NCBI RefSeq assembly: GCF_000955975.1
Contig: NZ_JYJF01000107.1
Location: forward strand, 1-26,413
From: Saccharothrix sp. ST-888
GTDB lineage: Bacteria; Actinomycetota; Actinomycetes; Streptomycetales; Streptomycetaceae
Direction: 5' to 3'
Length of the DNA: 26,413 nt
The first letter of the stretch is position 1; each line of letters opens with the position of its first letter. Below are positions 1 through 6,624 of this stretch, one piece after another. The translations under genes and the position numbers were made by a program. The notes beneath the pieces were generated by a model. It worked only from the letters and a program-made list of their open reading frames with translations. It was not told where the DNA came from and searched no databases.

Positions 1-108
1 GCCAACCCCAGTCAGGTGGCTCACCCGGGCCAGGTGGCCAACCCCAGTCAGGTGGCTCACCCGGGCCAGGTGGCCAACCCCAGTCAGGTGGCTCACCCGA
101 GCCAGGCA
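1..108 (+). repeat. 36-bp tandem repeat encoding ANPSQV-AHPGQV
   Basis: The unit is two 18-base halves, GCCAACCCCAGTCAGGTG and GCTCACCCGGGCCAGGTG. Two full 36-base copies are identical at 1-36 and 37-72. The third copy (73-108) is exact in its first half and has three changes in its second half. The array probably continues upstream of the window. Near identity at DNA level, including silent positions, suggests recent expansion by slippage or recombination. Confidence 0.95.
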
Positions 109-660
109 GCCAACCCCAGCGCTATCGGCGGCGGCAGCGGTACCGGCACCGGCAGCGCCACCGCCAAGCCGATGGCCAACCCCACTCAGGACTCCAGCGC
201 CACTGCCAGCGGCAGTGCCAAGGCCAGCGGTAGCGCCAACCAGACGGCCACCCCCACCGAGATTGCGGACCCCACCTCCACCCAGACCAACAACCTCAAC
301 CAGGCGACCAATCAGACGCAGGGAATCCAGGCCTTCACGGTCTTGATCTCGAACGACAACCACCCGAACGTGACGGTCACGGGCAACAATGCGCCTTCAT
401 TCCAGAATGTGAATGGTAGCCAGCTGACCAACAACAACAACAACAACAATAACAACAACAACAACAACTCGAGCTCGGCGAGCTCGGTGAACAAGGAGCG
501 CGGTCTGGCCGGCGGGCACCACTCGTCCGGCCAGGAGCACCACCACCACGGCGAGTTGGCCCACACGGGCTCGGCGCAGACCCCGCTGATGCTGCTCTCC
601 GCGCTGCTCGCGACGCTCGGGGCGCTGCTGCTCGTACTCCGCCGGGCCACCCGGGACTGA
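1..660 (+). CDS. LAxTG cell-wall-anchored repeat protein, 5' end missing
   Basis: The open frame runs in from the window edge, so the true start and any signal peptide lie upstream. The visible part opens with alternating hexapeptides ANPSQV and AHPGQV, then an Ala/Ser/Thr/Asn-rich stalk, a run of 13 Asn (bases 430-468), a His-rich patch (GHHSSGQEHHHHGE), and a classic sorting signal: LAHTG, a hydrophobic stretch of about 20 residues, and the basic tail RRATRD. LAxTG is the motif used by class E sortases in Streptomyces (for example on chaplins), so the product is probably attached covalently to peptidoglycan. There is no recognisable enzymatic domain. A structural, adhesive or metal-binding (His patch) surface role is only inference. 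It ends in TGA and is followed by a strong hairpin at 769-815. Confidence 0.8.
   Translation, partial: ANPSQVAHPGQVANPSQVAHPGQVANPSQVAHPSQAANPSAIGGGSGTGTGSATAKPMANPTQDSSATASGSAKASGSANQTATPTEIADPTSTQTNNLNQATNQTQGIQAFTVLISNDNHPNVTVTGNNAPSFQNVNGSQLTNNNNNNNNNNNNNSSSASSVNKERGLAGGHHSSGQEHHHHGELAHTGSAQTPLMLLSALLATLGALLLVLRRATRD
430..468 (+). repeat. AAC trinucleotide tract (poly-Asn)
   Basis: Thirteen consecutive Asn codons, twelve AAC and one AAT (448-450), lie inside the surface-protein gene. A run this long and AT-rich is unusual in such GC-rich DNA. It could vary in length by replication slippage without changing frame. Confidence 0.95.
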
Positions 661-768
661 GCTGTTCTCGACCCGGGCCGGTGGCTTCGGGCGGGCTGAA
701 CAGGCTGGACGGGTTTGCACCCGGACAGAGCAAGAGGGAGAAGGAGTAGAGCGGAAGCAGCAGGCGAT

Positions 769-815
769 CACCGCGTGCGCCGGACCGGTTGACCCCCGGA
801 CCGGCGCACGCGGTG
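769..815 (+). terminator. Strong hairpin after the surface-protein gene
   Basis: A perfect 15-bp stem (CACCGCGTGCGCCGG at 769-783 pairs with 801-815) has a 17-base loop that can itself pair through CCGG. There is no U-tract, which is usual for actinomycete terminators. The rest of 661-980 holds no gene I can support. It must carry the promoter of the DUF4232 gene, but I see no clear -35/-10 pair. Confidence 0.75.
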
Positions 816-980
816 TGCCGTGCCCGGGGTGGTTGCCTCGGCCTGCCTGCGGCAGGTGCCGGATGTCCCCGGGTGTAAGGTCCGTCGGGTCCTCTAGGCT
901 CGAAGGGTCCGAGACCTGGATGGCGGTGGCGATGGCGGCGGTGAAGCCATGGCCCCAGTACAACTACGGGGGGAACTTCT

Positions 981-1784
981 ATGAGTAGACGGCTGGTGGT
1001 CGGAGCAGCGGTTGCGGTGGGGCTGGTCCTGTCGGTGAGTGCCTGCGGGCCGGAGGACGACGGCCGGGCGACGGGGGCGGCCGGGACGGCGTCGGTCTCA
1101 CCGGACGGTAGGGGAGCCGCCGGCGGCGCCCGGCCCTCCGGGCCCGTCTCGCCGTCCGCCGCCGGTACGGCGGGTGTCGGCCCGAACGCCTCCGCTGGTG
1201 CGGCCCTGCCCTCGGGCGGCGGCGTGCCCGCGAGCCGGTCGGCGGAACCGGGTTCGGCGTCGCCCATGGCCTTGGTGTCGCCGACGGGGACCGGGCCGGT
1301 CCCGTCCGGTTCCGCCTCGCAGCCGGCGCCGGACAAGGCGGCCAACTGCACGTCCGCACAGCTGCGTTGGACTCTCGCGCACCTGGAGCACGTGCCGACG
1401 ACACCCGGTGATCCGGTCCCGGCGCGGCTGACCGCGCAGAACGCCGGAGCCGAGGCGTGTGCCTTCGACGGCTACCCGTGGTTCCGGGTGCACGTGGGCA
1501 AGGGGCCCGAGGTGGTCGCGGTCGGGGCCAGGACGGTGCCGCTGCGGCTGGTGGTGGCGCCGGGGCGTTCCGTGGTCGTGGACCTGCACTACAGCGAGGT
1601 CCCGGACACCAGCGGTGTCTGCTACTTCCCGTCGGACGACCTTGCGCAGGGTCAGGTGCTGCCGCCGCACGCCGGGCGGCACGAGATCGGTCAGGGTCTG
1701 AAGATGACCGACGCCCATGGGAAGCGGGTGCCGATCGTGGTCTGCGACAAGCACATGTGGATGAGCGCACCCGTCCTGAAGTGA
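981..1784 (+). CDS. DUF4232 domain lipoprotein
   Basis: The product is 267 aa. The N-terminus is a lipoprotein signal: two Arg, a hydrophobic core, then the lipobox VSAC with the lipidated Cys at residue 22. A long Gly/Ala/Pro/Ser-rich linker (about 25-120) leads to a C-terminal domain with conserved Cys residues (CTSAQLRW, ACAFDGYPW, GVCYFP, VCDKH) and a beta-rich pattern typical of DUF4232, a family common in Streptomyces secreted proteins and of unknown function. The start is chosen by the GGGGGG run eight to thirteen bases upstream of ATG. It is probably anchored to the outer face of the membrane. It converges with the GNAT gene, and the 55-base gap between them shows no strong hairpin. 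Confidence 0.88.
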   Translation: MSRRLVVGAAVAVGLVLSVSACGPEDDGRATGAAGTASVSPDGRGAAGGARPSGPVSPSAAGTAGVGPNASAGAALPSGGGVPASRSAEPGSASPMALVSPTGTGPVPSGSASQPAPDKAANCTSAQLRWTLAHLEHVPTTPGDPVPARLTAQNAGAEACAFDGYPWFRVHVGKGPEVVAVGARTVPLRLVVAPGRSVVVDLHYSEVPDTSGVCYFPSDDLAQGQVLPPHAGRHEIGQGLKMTDAHGKRVPIVVCDKHMWMSAPVLK

Positions 1785-1839
1785 GCTCACGCACCGCCGT
1801 CCGGGCTGCGGGGAATCGGGCTGCGCGGTCAGCGCGCGC

Positions 1840-2370
1840 TCAGACCTCGCGGCGGATCCGTACCAGCGAGGGAGAGCCGTCGGTCGGGGTGACGCCCTCG
1901 GCCTGGCGGTCGCCGGACGCAACGGGGGCAAAGCCGAGCCTGGTGAAGAGCCCGATGGCCGGGTCCCTGCTGCCGTACACCCCGACCCACTGCTCGGTGG
2001 CCCCGCGAGCCCGCTGCTGCTCGGTCGCGGCTGTGACCAGCGCGGTGGCGATGCCCTTTCCGCTGTGCGCGGCGGCGACGCAGAGGGTGTAGATCTCGCC
2101 CGAGCCGATGGTGGTGATTCCGCCGGCGGCGGCGCCGACGAGTTCGCCGTCGGTACGGGCGACGAGCCAGCCGAGCCAGCCGTCACCGGCGCGGGCGGCG
2201 CTTATCTCGGCGGAAATGCGCCCTACTCCGCAGTATTCTCCGATCAGGAGCTCGGTGCGGTATCCACCGAGCAGTTCCGCGTAGTTCTCGCGCCAGGAAG
2301 TGGCGAGAAGGGCGGCGATCTCGGCGGCCTCGTCCGCGACGGCCGCTCTCAGCTCCAGCTTGTCATCCAT
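1840..2370 (-). CDS. GNAT-family N-acetyltransferase
   Basis: The product is 176 aa, a normal length for a single-domain GNAT enzyme. The acetyl-CoA binding motif A is visible as HSGKGIATALV after the strand IYTLCVAAA, and the C-terminal GFAPV segment fits motif B. It would transfer an acetyl group from acetyl-CoA to an amine, but the acceptor cannot be read from the sequence. The ATG at 2370 has AGGGG nine bases upstream. No partner gene is linked to it: copA ends about 350 bases upstream and the downstream gene is convergent. Confidence 0.88.
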   Translation of the reverse strand: MDDKLELRAAVADEAAEIAALLATSWRENYAELLGGYRTELLIGEYCGVGRISAEISAARAGDGWLGWLVARTDGELVGAAAGGITTIGSGEIYTLCVAAAHSGKGIATALVTAATEQQRARGATEQWVGVYGSRDPAIGLFTRLGFAPVASGDRQAEGVTPTDGSPSLVRIRREV

Positions 2371-2675
2371 CTCTCATCCCCTGGTCGGCGCCGTGCCCAG
2401 TGGGTCGGCGGCAGTGGCTGCCGACCCCGAGGGAGGGGTGGTCGTTGCCCGGTGGTCGTCGGGAGCCAGTCAAGTCATTCTCCTGACGGAAATCAAGACC
2501 GGCCTGGAGGTCGGAGTATTCACCATTCGGCCGATGTGACGGATCGGTTCTGCCGGGTTCCGCGGGGTTCCGGCGGGACAGATCCGACTGTTTCTCCGTC
2601 ATGTCGCCGCTCGGCGTTTCTGCGAAATTACTAAGGAATGTGGTAGTAGCCGGAGGCATTTCCCGGTGGCGGAAG
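2371..2675. other. Intergenic region upstream of the GNAT gene
   Basis: About 300 bases lie between the GNAT start and the copA terminator. It is less GC-rich than its surroundings around 2475-2530 and 2625-2665, as a promoter region would be. Open frames exist on both strands but lack a convincing ribosome site, normal codon use or a recognisable domain, so I call no gene here. Confidence 0.5.
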
Positions 2676-2714
2676 CCGTGAGGCCGCCGGACCAGTGGTC
2701 GGGCGGCCTCACGG
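2676..2714 (-). terminator. Terminator of the copper operon
   Basis: A perfect 13-bp stem (CCGTGAGGCCGCC at 2676-2688 with 2702-2714) and a 13-base loop lie 11 bases beyond the copA stop codon. This is the expected place for a transcription stop. Confidence 0.85.
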
Positions 2715-2724
2715 TGACGGTTCG

Positions 2725-5043
2725 TCAGGCGGTCGGTTCGGTGGCGCGGTTGTCGGGCAGGGCGGCGAAGCGGCGCAGCCGCAGGCTGTTGGAGACGACG
2801 AACACCGAGGAGAACGCCATCGCCGCACCGGCGATCATCGGGTTCAGCAGGCCGGCGGCGGCCAGCGGCAGCGCGGCCACGTTGTAGGCGAAGGCCCAGA
2901 ACAGGTTGGTCTTGATGGTGGCCAGGGTGCGCCGGGCGAGGCGGATGGCGTCCGCCGCGATGCGCAGGTCACCGCGGACCAGGGTCAGGTCGGCCGCCTC
3001 GATCGCGGCGTCGGTGCCGGTGCCCATGGCGAGCCCGAGGTCCGCCTGGGCGAGTGCCGCCGCGTCGTTGACGCCGTCGCCGACCATCGCCACCCGGCGG
3101 CCCTCCGCCTGGAGGCGCTTGACCACGTCCACCTTGTCAGCGGGCATCACCTCGGCGATCACCTCCTCGATGCCGACCTCGTCGGCCACCGCGCGGGCCG
3201 CCGAGGCGTTGTCACCGGTGAGCAGCACCGGCCGCAGGCCGAGGGCGCGCAGCTGGCGGATGGCGGCGGCCGAGGTGGGCTTCACCGCATCGGCGACCAC
3301 CACGATCCCGCGTGCTTTGCCGTCCCAGCCGACTGCGACGGCGGTGCGGCCCTTGGCCTCCGCCTCGGCCTTGGCCTGCTCCAGTGCGGGGGGCAGGTGC
3401 TGGCTCCATTCGTCGAGCAGACGGGTCCGGCCGACCAGGACGGCGTGGCTGGTGCCGTCGCCGGCCACCACGCCCTGCACGCCCAGGCCCTCCAGGTTGG
3501 CGAAGTCCTCGACCTGCGGCAGGGTGCCGACCCGCTGGGTGGCGCCCTTGGCGATCGCCTGGGCGATCGGGTGCTCGGAGGCGTCCTCCAGCGCACCGGC
3601 CAGGCGCAGGATCTGCGCCGGGTCCTCGCCCTCGGCCGGGACGACCTCGACCAGGGTCATCTGACCGGTCGTCACCGTGCCGGTCTTGTCCAGCACCACG
3701 GTATCCACGCCCGTGGTGGACTCCAGCACCTCGGGGCCCTTGATCAGGATGCCGAGCTGCGCACCGCGTCCGGTGCCGACCATCAGCGCGGTCGGTGTGG
3801 CGAGCCCCAGGGCGCAGGGGCAGGCGATGATCAGTACCGCGACCGCCGCCGTGAACGCCGAGCTGATGCCCGCGCCGGTGCCCAGCCAGAAGCCGAGGGT
3901 GGCGACGGCCAGGGTGATGACCGCGGGCACGAAGATCCCGGAGACCTTGTCCGCGAGCCGCTGGACCTCGGCCTTGCCGTTCTGTGCGTCCTCCACCAGC
4001 CGTGCCATCTGGGCGAGTTGGGTGTCCGCGCCGACCTTCGCCGCACGGACCATCAGCCGGCCGCCCGCGTTGACCGTCGCGCCCACCACGGTGTCGCCGG
4101 GGGAGACCTCGACCGGGACGGACTCACCCGTCAGCATGCTGGCGTCGATCGCCGAGGTGCCCTCGACGATCACGCCGTCGGTGGCCACCTTCTCGCCCGG
4201 ACGGACCACGAAGACGTCGCCGACCGCCAACTGCCCGATCGGGATGCGCTCCTCGCGGCCGTCCCGGATCACCGCGACGTCCTTGGAGCCGAGCTCCAGC
4301 AGTGCCCGCAGCGCCGATCCGGCCCGTCGCTTGGAGCGGACCTCGAAGTAGCGTCCGGCCAGCAGGAAGGTGGTGACCCCGGCGGCGGCCTCCAGGTAGA
4401 TGTTGCCCGCGCCGTCGCTGCGGCCGATGGTCAGCTCGAACGGGTGCGTCATGCCGGGGGTCCCGGCGGTACCCCAGAAGAGCGCGTACAGCGACCAGCC
4501 CATGGCGGCCAGCGTGCCGACCGAGATCAGGGTGTCCATGGTGGCCGCGCCGTGCCTGAGGTTGGTCCACGCGGCGCGGTGGAACGGCCAGGCGCCGTAC
4601 GCGACGACCGGGGCGGCGAGGGTGAGCGAGAGCCACTGCCAGAAGGTGAACTGGATCGCCGGGATCATCGCCATGGCGATCACCGGGGCGGTCAGCACCG
4701 CCGAGATCAGCAGCCGCTGACGCAGCGCCCGGACCCGCTCGTCGGCCGCCGAGGGGCCGGCCTCCTCCGTGCTCTCCGCGTTCTCGGCGGCCGGCGGCTT
4801 CGGCAGTGCGGCGGTGTAGCCGGCCTTCTCCACCTCGGCGACCAGGGCCTGCGGCTCGATCGAGTCGAGGAAGGTGACCTTGGCCTTCTCGGTGGCGTAG
4901 TTGACGGTGGCGGTGACGCCCTCCATCTTGTTCAGCCGCTTCTCGATCCGGGCGGCGCACGAGGCGCAGGTCATGCCGCCGATCTCGAGTTCGATCTGCT
5001 CACTGCCGGCGGGCCGGGTCCTGTCTTGGGTTGCGGAGCTCAT
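2725..5043 (-). CDS. copA: Copper-exporting P1B-type ATPase
   Basis: The product is 772 aa and pumps Cu(I) out of the cytosol using ATP. Residues 17-80 form one heavy-metal-associated domain with GMTCASC (Cys26 and Cys29). Membrane helices follow from about 108. TGES at 305-308 is the actuator motif, CPC at 408-410 is the intramembrane copper site, DKTGT at 452-456 holds the phosphorylated Asp452, HP is at 491-492, and GDGVND at 655-660 is the hinge motif. CPC with a GMTCASC domain is the pattern of Cu(I) pumps rather than Zn/Cd pumps. The start is set at 5043 because GAGGAGG lies just upstream. An in-frame ATG 111 bases further up would add a Thr/Pro-rich tail without a ribosome site. It is the last gene of csoR - secreted protein - copA. 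No separate copZ chaperone is seen. Confidence 0.96.
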   Translation of the reverse strand: MSSATQDRTRPAGSEQIELEIGGMTCASCAARIEKRLNKMEGVTATVNYATEKAKVTFLDSIEPQALVAEVEKAGYTAALPKPPAAENAESTEEAGPSAADERVRALRQRLLISAVLTAPVIAMAMIPAIQFTFWQWLSLTLAAPVVAYGAWPFHRAAWTNLRHGAATMDTLISVGTLAAMGWSLYALFWGTAGTPGMTHPFELTIGRSDGAGNIYLEAAAGVTTFLLAGRYFEVRSKRRAGSALRALLELGSKDVAVIRDGREERIPIGQLAVGDVFVVRPGEKVATDGVIVEGTSAIDASMLTGESVPVEVSPGDTVVGATVNAGGRLMVRAAKVGADTQLAQMARLVEDAQNGKAEVQRLADKVSGIFVPAVITLAVATLGFWLGTGAGISSAFTAAVAVLIIACPCALGLATPTALMVGTGRGAQLGILIKGPEVLESTTGVDTVVLDKTGTVTTGQMTLVEVVPAEGEDPAQILRLAGALEDASEHPIAQAIAKGATQRVGTLPQVEDFANLEGLGVQGVVAGDGTSHAVLVGRTRLLDEWSQHLPPALEQAKAEAEAKGRTAVAVGWDGKARGIVVVADAVKPTSAAAIRQLRALGLRPVLLTGDNASAARAVADEVGIEEVIAEVMPADKVDVVKRLQAEGRRVAMVGDGVNDAAALAQADLGLAMGTGTDAAIEAADLTLVRGDLRIAADAIRLARRTLATIKTNLFWAFAYNVAALPLAAAGLLNPMIAGAAMAFSSVFVVSNSLRLRRFAALPDNRATEPTA

Positions 5044-5113
5044 CACCCCTCCTCGGGGGTACTGCTGTCGGGCGCGTTCGGGGTACGGGTAGGGGGTATC
5101 GACCGGCGTGGGG

Positions 5114-6121
5114 TCAGTGCCGGTGGCCGCCGTGGTCGCCGTGGCCGTCGCCATCCCCGCCCGCCTCGGCCTGGCCGCTGCCGGCCTCGGCGTGGGCGGT
5201 GAAGGCGGCGGTGTGCACGGTGTCGCCGTGCTTGAAGTCGAGGAAGAGCCGGTAGTCGCCGGCGCTCGGCACGGTGGCGTAGAAGGTGATGCCGGGGCCG
5301 GGCGCGGTACGGCCGTCGCCGGGGCTGCCGTCCGGGTGCACGTGCAGGTAGGCGAGGTCGCCGGAACGCAGGGCCACCAGGTGGCCGTACGCGGCGAGGT
5401 AGGGCTGGAGGTCGGTGACCGGCTTGCCGTCCCGGCTGACGGTGAGGGTCAGCTTCGAGGTCTTCCCGGCCTCCAGCGTGCCGTCCAAGGTGACGGAGTA
5501 GCCGTCGGTTTGGACGGTGGCGGCCGGGGCGGGGAGCGGCTGCGGGGTGAAGTTCCCGGCGGCCGAGAGGTCGGCGCCGAGGGTGAGGCCCTGGCCGCCC
5601 GCCGGGGCGAAGTCGGTGAACATCCGGTACTCGCCGGCGGTCGGCAGGGTCAGCGGGATGCTCCAGGTTCCGGCGGCGTCCCGGGTCGGGTGCAGGTGCT
5701 GGAAGTCCGTCAGGTCGCGGCGGACCACGATCAGGTGCAGGTCCATCTCGTGGGTCGGGGTGTAACCGGTGACGGGCTTGCCGTCCGGTCCGCGGACGAC
5801 GAAGGACAGGGTCTGCGACGTACCGGCGGTGAGGCTGCGGGCGGCGGGTTCCAGGGTGTAGCCGTGCTGCGAGACCATCAGTCCTCCAGGAGTTTCCTCG
5901 GTCGCGGTGCCGGTCGCGGCGCTCGATCCGGCCTCGCCCATGTCGTGGTTTCCGTGTCCGGCGGCGGAGCCGGGCTGCTCCGCGCCGCTCGCGGCGGTGT
6001 GGTGCATCGGGGCGGGGGCCGGGCCGCCGATCGGTCCGACGGCGTGGCCGATGCCGGCCGCCCCGCCGAGGGCGACCGCCAGGCCCAGGGCGAAGCCGGC
6101 GAGTTTGGTCGGGGTGTTCAA
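5114..6121 (-). CDS. Secreted His/Met-rich protein with duplicated beta domain, copper operon
   Basis: The product is 335 aa, read from a TTG start (GGAG about nine bases upstream; no better ATG in frame). Residues 1-27 look like a signal peptide. A linker with MHH, HGNHDM and other His/Met follows. Two related domains lie at about 83-172 and 204-297: each has GKPVT, a hydrophobic strand around LHLIVVR or GHLVALR, a His cluster (QHLHP at 141-145, YLHVHP at 258-263), and AGEYRMFTDF or AGDYRLFLDF. The tail (324-335) is Gly/Asp/His-rich. It lies between csoR and copA, 28 bases after csoR and 70 before copA. I infer an extracytoplasmic copper-binding role. The fold may be Ig-like, as in YtkA or CopC relatives, but I do not recognise a named family with certainty. 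Confidence 0.85.
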   Translation of the reverse strand: MNTPTKLAGFALGLAVALGGAAGIGHAVGPIGGPAPAPMHHTAASGAEQPGSAAGHGNHDMGEAGSSAATGTATEETPGGLMVSQHGYTLEPAARSLTAGTSQTLSFVVRGPDGKPVTGYTPTHEMDLHLIVVRRDLTDFQHLHPTRDAAGTWSIPLTLPTAGEYRMFTDFAPAGGQGLTLGADLSAAGNFTPQPLPAPAATVQTDGYSVTLDGTLEAGKTSKLTLTVSRDGKPVTDLQPYLAAYGHLVALRSGDLAYLHVHPDGSPGDGRTAPGPGITFYATVPSAGDYRLFLDFKHGDTVHTAAFTAHAEAGSGQAEAGGDGDGHGDHGGHRH

Positions 6122-6149
6122 GGGGTGTCTCCTTCGGGCGGAGGTCGGT

Positions 6150-6431
6150 TCAGGAGCGCAGCAGTCGCGCGATGGCCGCCGAAGCCTCCTGGAGCTTGGC
6201 GTCGGCCTCCGCGCCGCCGGCTCCGGCCGCCGCGACCAGGCAGTGGTTCATGTGCTCGTCGAGCAGTCCCAGGGCGACCGCCTGCAGTGCCTTGGTGGTC
6301 GCCGAGACCTGGGTCAGGATGTCGATGCAGTAGGTGTCGGTCTCGACCATCCGCTGGAGGCCGCGAATCTGGCCCTCGACGCGGCGCAGGCGTTTGGTGA
6401 ACTCGCTCTTGGACCCGATGTACCCGGCCAT
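6150..6431 (-). CDS. csoR: Copper-sensing repressor CsoR
   Basis: The product is 93 aa, all-helical, of the DUF156/CsoR family, which binds Cu(I) and then releases DNA. The copper ligands are in the expected pattern: Cys35 (TYCIDIL), His60 and Cys64 (EHMNHC). The basic segment KRLRRVEGQIRGLQRM at 13-28 is the family's DNA-contacting helix. The start at 6431 has GGGAGG upstream. A longer reading to 6542 would run through the promoter and operators and is rejected. As first gene of the operon it should repress itself, the secreted protein and copA. Matching operator sites lie directly upstream. Confidence 0.95.
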   Translation of the reverse strand: MAGYIGSKSEFTKRLRRVEGQIRGLQRMVETDTYCIDILTQVSATTKALQAVALGLLDEHMNHCLVAAAGAGGAEADAKLQEASAAIARLLRS

Positions 6432-6467
6432 GCCGTGACCTCCCGTCTGTTCGTCTTGGCGGTGTAG

Positions 6468-6497
6468 ACGGTACCCCCCTAGGGTATGGCTGAGCAA
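6468..6497 (-). promoter_or_regulatory. Predicted csoR operon promoter
   Basis: On the minus strand TTGCTC (6492-6497) and TACCGT (6468-6473) are separated by 18 bases. This puts the transcription start near 6461, about 30 bases before the csoR ATG. The CsoR-like operator at 6472-6486 fills the spacer and overlaps the -10, so a bound repressor would block polymerase. Confidence 0.6.
6472..6486. promoter_or_regulatory. CsoR-like operator 1
   Basis: TACCC-N5-GGGTA, a perfect inverted repeat of the G/C-tract type bound by CsoR proteins, lies inside the predicted csoR promoter. Confidence 0.75.
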
Positions 6498-6498
6498 G

Positions 6499-6513
6499 TA
6501 CCCCCCGGGGGTT
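6499..6513. promoter_or_regulatory. CsoR-like operator 2
   Basis: TACCC-N5-GGGTT has one mismatch from the perfect repeat. Its centre is 27 bases from that of operator 1, just upstream of the predicted -35 of csoR. Confidence 0.6.
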
Positions 6514-6595
6514 TGTTTCGGACCCAACCCCCGTTCGGACATCCACCGTCCCGGCTATGTCGCTCCCGGTCGAGCGGTGCTATGTTCCTCCCAAT

Positions 6596-6612
6596 ATACC
6601 CCCAACCGGTAT
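6596..6612. promoter_or_regulatory. CsoR-like operator 3, in front of the MFS gene
   Basis: ATACC-N7-GGTAT is perfect (equivalently TACCC-N5-CGGTA, one mismatch). It ends just before the MFS ribosome site (GGAG at 6613-6616). A -10-like TATGTT lies at 6581-6586, which would place this site at about +3 to +20 of an MFS transcript. Confidence 0.55.
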
Positions 6613-6624
6613 GGAGTATCTGCG

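Noticed and set aside
1..108. CRISPR-like or iteron-like array
   Set aside because: The repeats are contiguous without spacers, stay in frame and encode a hexapeptide pattern of a surface protein.
2363..2659. 98-codon minus-strand frame overlapping the GNAT start
   Set aside because: No convincing ribosome site, plain polar composition and no recognisable domain; better read as the GNAT leader region.
5044..5154. Longer N-terminus for CopA
   Set aside because: The extra 37 residues are Thr/Pro/Tyr-rich, unlike CopA, and lack a ribosome site; ATG 5043 has GAGGAGG directly upstream.
2695..5202. An 835-codon open frame on the plus strand opposite copA
   Set aside because: It mirrors copA, is full of Gly/Arg/Asp/His repeats expected from antisense reading of GC-rich DNA, and has no family signature; copA on the other strand is complete with all motifs.
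6432..6542. Longer N-terminus for CsoR
   Set aside because: It would translate the predicted promoter and operators; the family starts close to the GYIGSK segment.
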